Below, in pieces: positions 5,395 through 5,609 of a stretch of DNA of 5,609 nucleotides. Origin of the DNA: Dehalococcoidia bacterium UBA1332. Its GTDB lineage: Bacteria; Chloroflexota; Dehalococcoidia; Lucifugimonadales; Lucifugimonadaceae. Position numbers and translations under genes: made by a program. Under the pieces are notes generated by a model. The model had not been told where the DNA came from. It ran no database searches and saw only the letters and a program-made list of their open reading frames with translations. Every line of letters begins with the position of its first letter. Positions within the stretch are counted from its first letter, which is position 1. The stretch spans positions 1-5,609 of the forward strand of contig DBSW01000145.1 in the NCBI GenBank assembly GCA_002306745.1. Reading direction: 5' to 3'.

Positions 5395-5413
5395 TCACCT
5401 ATTTCTTAGGTGA
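5395..5413 (+). terminator. Hairpin between hrcA and dnaJ (weak terminator or dnaJ leader stem)
   Basis: TCACCTA (5395-5401) and TAGGTGA (5407-5413) form a perfect 7-bp stem with the loop TTTCT, followed by TTATTATTTC. The U-rich tail suits a weak intrinsic terminator for hrcA, 78 nt after its stop. If the TATAAT at 5381 is used, the same stem would instead form at the very 5' end of the dnaJ leader RNA. The sequence alone does not decide between these. Confidence 0.5.
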
Positions 5414-5466
5414 TTATTATTTCAAATTGATACCGATCTTACCTATAGAGTAGCCACTCGCTTTTT

Positions 5467-5609
5467 ATGACAACTAGTAAACGCGATTATTATGAGGTTT
5501 TAGGGGCTGCGCGAGATGCGACTCCTGAAGAACTCAAAAAGGCATTTAGAAAACAGGCACTCAAATATCATCCAGACCGTAACAAATCGGCAGATGCTTC
5601 GGAGCACTT
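5467..5609 (+). CDS. dnaJ: Chaperone DnaJ (3' partial, N-terminal J-domain)
   Basis: DnaJ (Hsp40) stimulates the ATPase of DnaK and delivers unfolded clients to it in the cytoplasm. The 47 complete codons visible give a J-domain start: [20 protein letters not shown] (5-24), [14 protein letters not shown] (26-39) with the essential HPD at 35-37, and the gene runs off the window. The ATG at 5467 is supported by the usual '[10 protein letters not shown]' beginning and by an in-frame stop at 5446-5448; no Shine-Dalgarno sequence is evident, since CTTTTT directly precedes it. The Gly/Phe and zinc-finger regions that would separate true DnaJ from CbpA or other J-proteins lie outside the window. Placement directly after hrcA favours a canonical heat-shock DnaJ, though grpE and dnaK are not between them. 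Confidence 0.88.
   Translation, partial: MTTSKRDYYEVLGAARDATPEELKKAFRKQALKYHPDRNKSADASEH

Noticed and set aside
5448..5459. Imperfect palindrome GAGT-AGCC-ACTC before dnaJ as a CIRCE half-site pair
   Set aside because: The spacing and half-site sequence do not match CIRCE, and short imperfect palindromes like this are frequent.

Overview
The window reads as a piece of a bacterial chromosome of moderate to low GC. The likeliest source is a Chloroflexota lineage, possibly a marine Dehalococcoidia/SAR202-type organism. That placement is inference from three things: two secreted proteins in a style common there (Ig-like repeats with a Gly-Trp-Asn C-terminal module, and a Thr-Pro stalk protein), a short UlaG/metallo-beta-lactamase-like protein with a GPGEYEIGG segment, and an hrcA heat-shock repressor. 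No marker gene fixes the taxonomy.

Left part (1-3181, + strand): a surface or secreted module. The 3' two thirds or so of a large Ig-like repeat protein is open from the window edge and ends at 2002. It shows strong codon bias (AAC in 33 of 37 Asn codons after position 71), as expected for an abundant protein. A 17-bp GC-rich hairpin (2034-2073) follows. Only 19 nt after the hairpin starts a 362-residue secreted protein with a signal peptide, two related beta-rich domains, Thr-Pro linkers and a Gly/Cys + hydrophobic + Arg tail resembling a C-terminal sorting signal.

Middle (3182-4288): a short convergent intergenic stretch with a 12-bp perfect palindrome and a hairpin, then a 205-residue metallo-beta-lactamase-fold protein on the - strand. 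Its expected metal ligands are almost all replaced, so it is probably a pseudoenzyme. A long AT-rich divergent region of about 400 bp follows; it carries a promoter candidate for each flanking gene.

Right part (4289-5609, + strand): hrcA, the heat-shock repressor, preceded by a degenerate CIRCE-like element overlapping its candidate promoter. After a 149-bp gap comes the 5' end of dnaJ, which has its own promoter candidate and a leader hairpin. grpE and dnaK, often found between these two genes, are absent here. HrcA probably represses its own promoter and other chaperone genes. The surface module and the heat-shock genes look functionally unrelated.
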